Shown one piece after another: positions 4,560-5,220 of a stretch of 5,220 nucleotides of DNA. The stretch is taken from contig MGNI01000046.1 in the NCBI GenBank assembly GCA_001795115.1, forward strand, positions 8,019 to 13,238, given 5' to 3'. The translations under genes and the position numbers were made by a program. The notes under the pieces are model-generated. The model was not told where the DNA came from, searched no databases, and saw only the letters and a program-made list of their open reading frames with translations. The stretch is from Chloroflexi bacterium RBG_16_48_8 (GTDB lineage Bacteria; Chloroflexota; Anaerolineae; Anaerolineales; E44-bin32). Each line of letters opens with the position of its first letter. The first letter of the stretch is position 1.

Positions 4560-5220
4560 ATGAACGACAAGCTTAAGACCTACACATCCACTGATTATCT
4601 CCTGGCCTTCATCTTGGCGATGATGGCATTGGCAGTATTCAACGCCACCCTCACACCCAGTCTTTCCTATCTAAGTCCAGACGGGAATGAACTGGCCACT
4701 GTTCCTTACGTTCTGGGTCTGGCTCACTCCCCAGGCTACCCGTTCTACACTTGGCTAGGAAAGATTTTCACCTGGCTGCCGGTTGGTGACATTGCCCATC
4801 GGATGAATTTAATGAGCGCTATCACGGGAGGGCTGGGTGTTGGCTGTCTTTATTTGATTATCACCGCTTTGCTCCATCCCCATGCTGCCCCATCCTCCCT
4901 GCGGCGATTGACCGCCACAGGAGTGACAATCCTCTTCGCCTTCTCCTCAACTTTCTGGTCGCAAACCGGTATTGCTGAGGTCTACGTACCCAACATTGCC
5001 ATGGTTGCCCTGACCTTATTGGCTTTGCTTCAATGGGAGCGAACCCGCAAGGATTGGATATTTTTCCTCTTCGCCCTTATCTTCGGATTATCCTTGGGGA
5101 CTCACCTCTCCAATCTGGGGTTCGCGCCTGCCTTTGCACTTTTTGTCTTACTTACAGACATTCGATGCCTAAAACGTCCAACTTGGTGGCTAGCTGGCTT
5201 CGCCGGCGTTGGAATAGGGT
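4560..5220 (+). CDS. DUF2723 (TMEM260/POMT-like, GT-C) membrane glycosyltransferase-like protein, partial
   Basis: The first 220 residues are visible; the right edge cuts the gene. After a short cytoplasmic start, TM1 (about 13-32) leads to the family's hallmark first loop: an acidic pair (D41, E44), then LAHSPGYPFYTWLGKIF (54-70) and RMNLMSA (81-87). Further family-like blocks are WSQTGIAEVY (133-142) and GLSLGTHLSNL (176-186), with hydrophobic helices between. DUF2723 proteins are predicted GT-C glycosyltransferases related to protein O-mannosyltransferases, acting at the membrane with polyprenyl-phosphate sugars; the early acidic residue is the usual catalytic candidate in that fold. The ATG at 4560 has AGGA (4548-4551) eight bases upstream, and TM1 follows at once. 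Family members usually run several hundred residues further, so most of the protein lies outside. It diverges from the HAD gene. The family call is firm, the acceptor unknown. Confidence 0.88.
   Translation, partial: MNDKLKTYTSTDYLLAFILAMMALAVFNATLTPSLSYLSPDGNELATVPYVLGLAHSPGYPFYTWLGKIFTWLPVGDIAHRMNLMSAITGGLGVGCLYLIITALLHPHAAPSSLRRLTATGVTILFAFSSTFWSQTGIAEVYVPNIAMVALTLLALLQWERTRKDWIFFLFALIFGLSLGTHLSNLGFAPAFALFVLLTDIRCLKRPTWWLAGFAGVGIG

Overview
The window looks like chromosomal DNA from a free-living bacterium, most likely a member of the Chloroflexota such as Anaerolineae. This is an inference from gene content: an M29-type aminopeptidase start (MDPR...), a flippase-like membrane protein joined to an FAD oxidoreductase, a stand-alone SWIM zinc-finger protein and a DUF2723 glycosyltransferase-like protein. 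Base composition is moderate (about 45-50% GC by eye), and SD-type ribosome binding sites precede the genes. I see no insertion sequence, phage gene, CRISPR array, tRNA or rRNA.

Five genes lie on the minus strand and one on the plus strand. In minus-strand order: a HAD-family phosphatase (3968-3216); an intergenic stretch of about 420 bp with a strong sigma-70-like promoter 50 bp before a strong hairpin terminator (a possible 85-nt RNA); an 81-residue SWIM zinc-finger protein (2791-2546) with its own Rho-independent terminator (2528-2487); then a short operon of a 337-residue LPG-synthase-TM/flippase-like protein (2421-1408), an FAD-dependent amine-oxidase-like oxidoreductase (1411-116, start and stop overlapping as ATGA) and, 57 bp on, the first 19 codons of an M29-type aminopeptidase (58-1, cut by the window edge). 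On the plus strand a DUF2723 membrane protein starts at 4560 and runs off the right edge. It diverges from the HAD gene across a 591-bp gap that encodes no convincing protein but contains a region able to fold into a long 6S-RNA-like rod (about 4137-4285).

The flippase-like protein and the oxidoreductase are probably translationally coupled and suggest work on a lipid-linked or polyprenol-linked substrate at the membrane. DUF2723 proteins are predicted GT-C glycosyltransferases that use such lipid-linked sugars, so a cell-envelope glycosylation theme is plausible, though unproven. The HAD phosphatase and SWIM protein have no clear link to it. Three minus-strand genes have extended -10-like elements (TGnTAGAAT or TGnTTTAAT) at sensible distances. 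Two of these overlap the more distal possible start codons and so support the downstream starts chosen here.

I did not find a clear new multi-gene system. The most interesting leads are non-coding: the compact promoter-terminator unit at 2901-3020 and the rod-like fold at 4137-4285.
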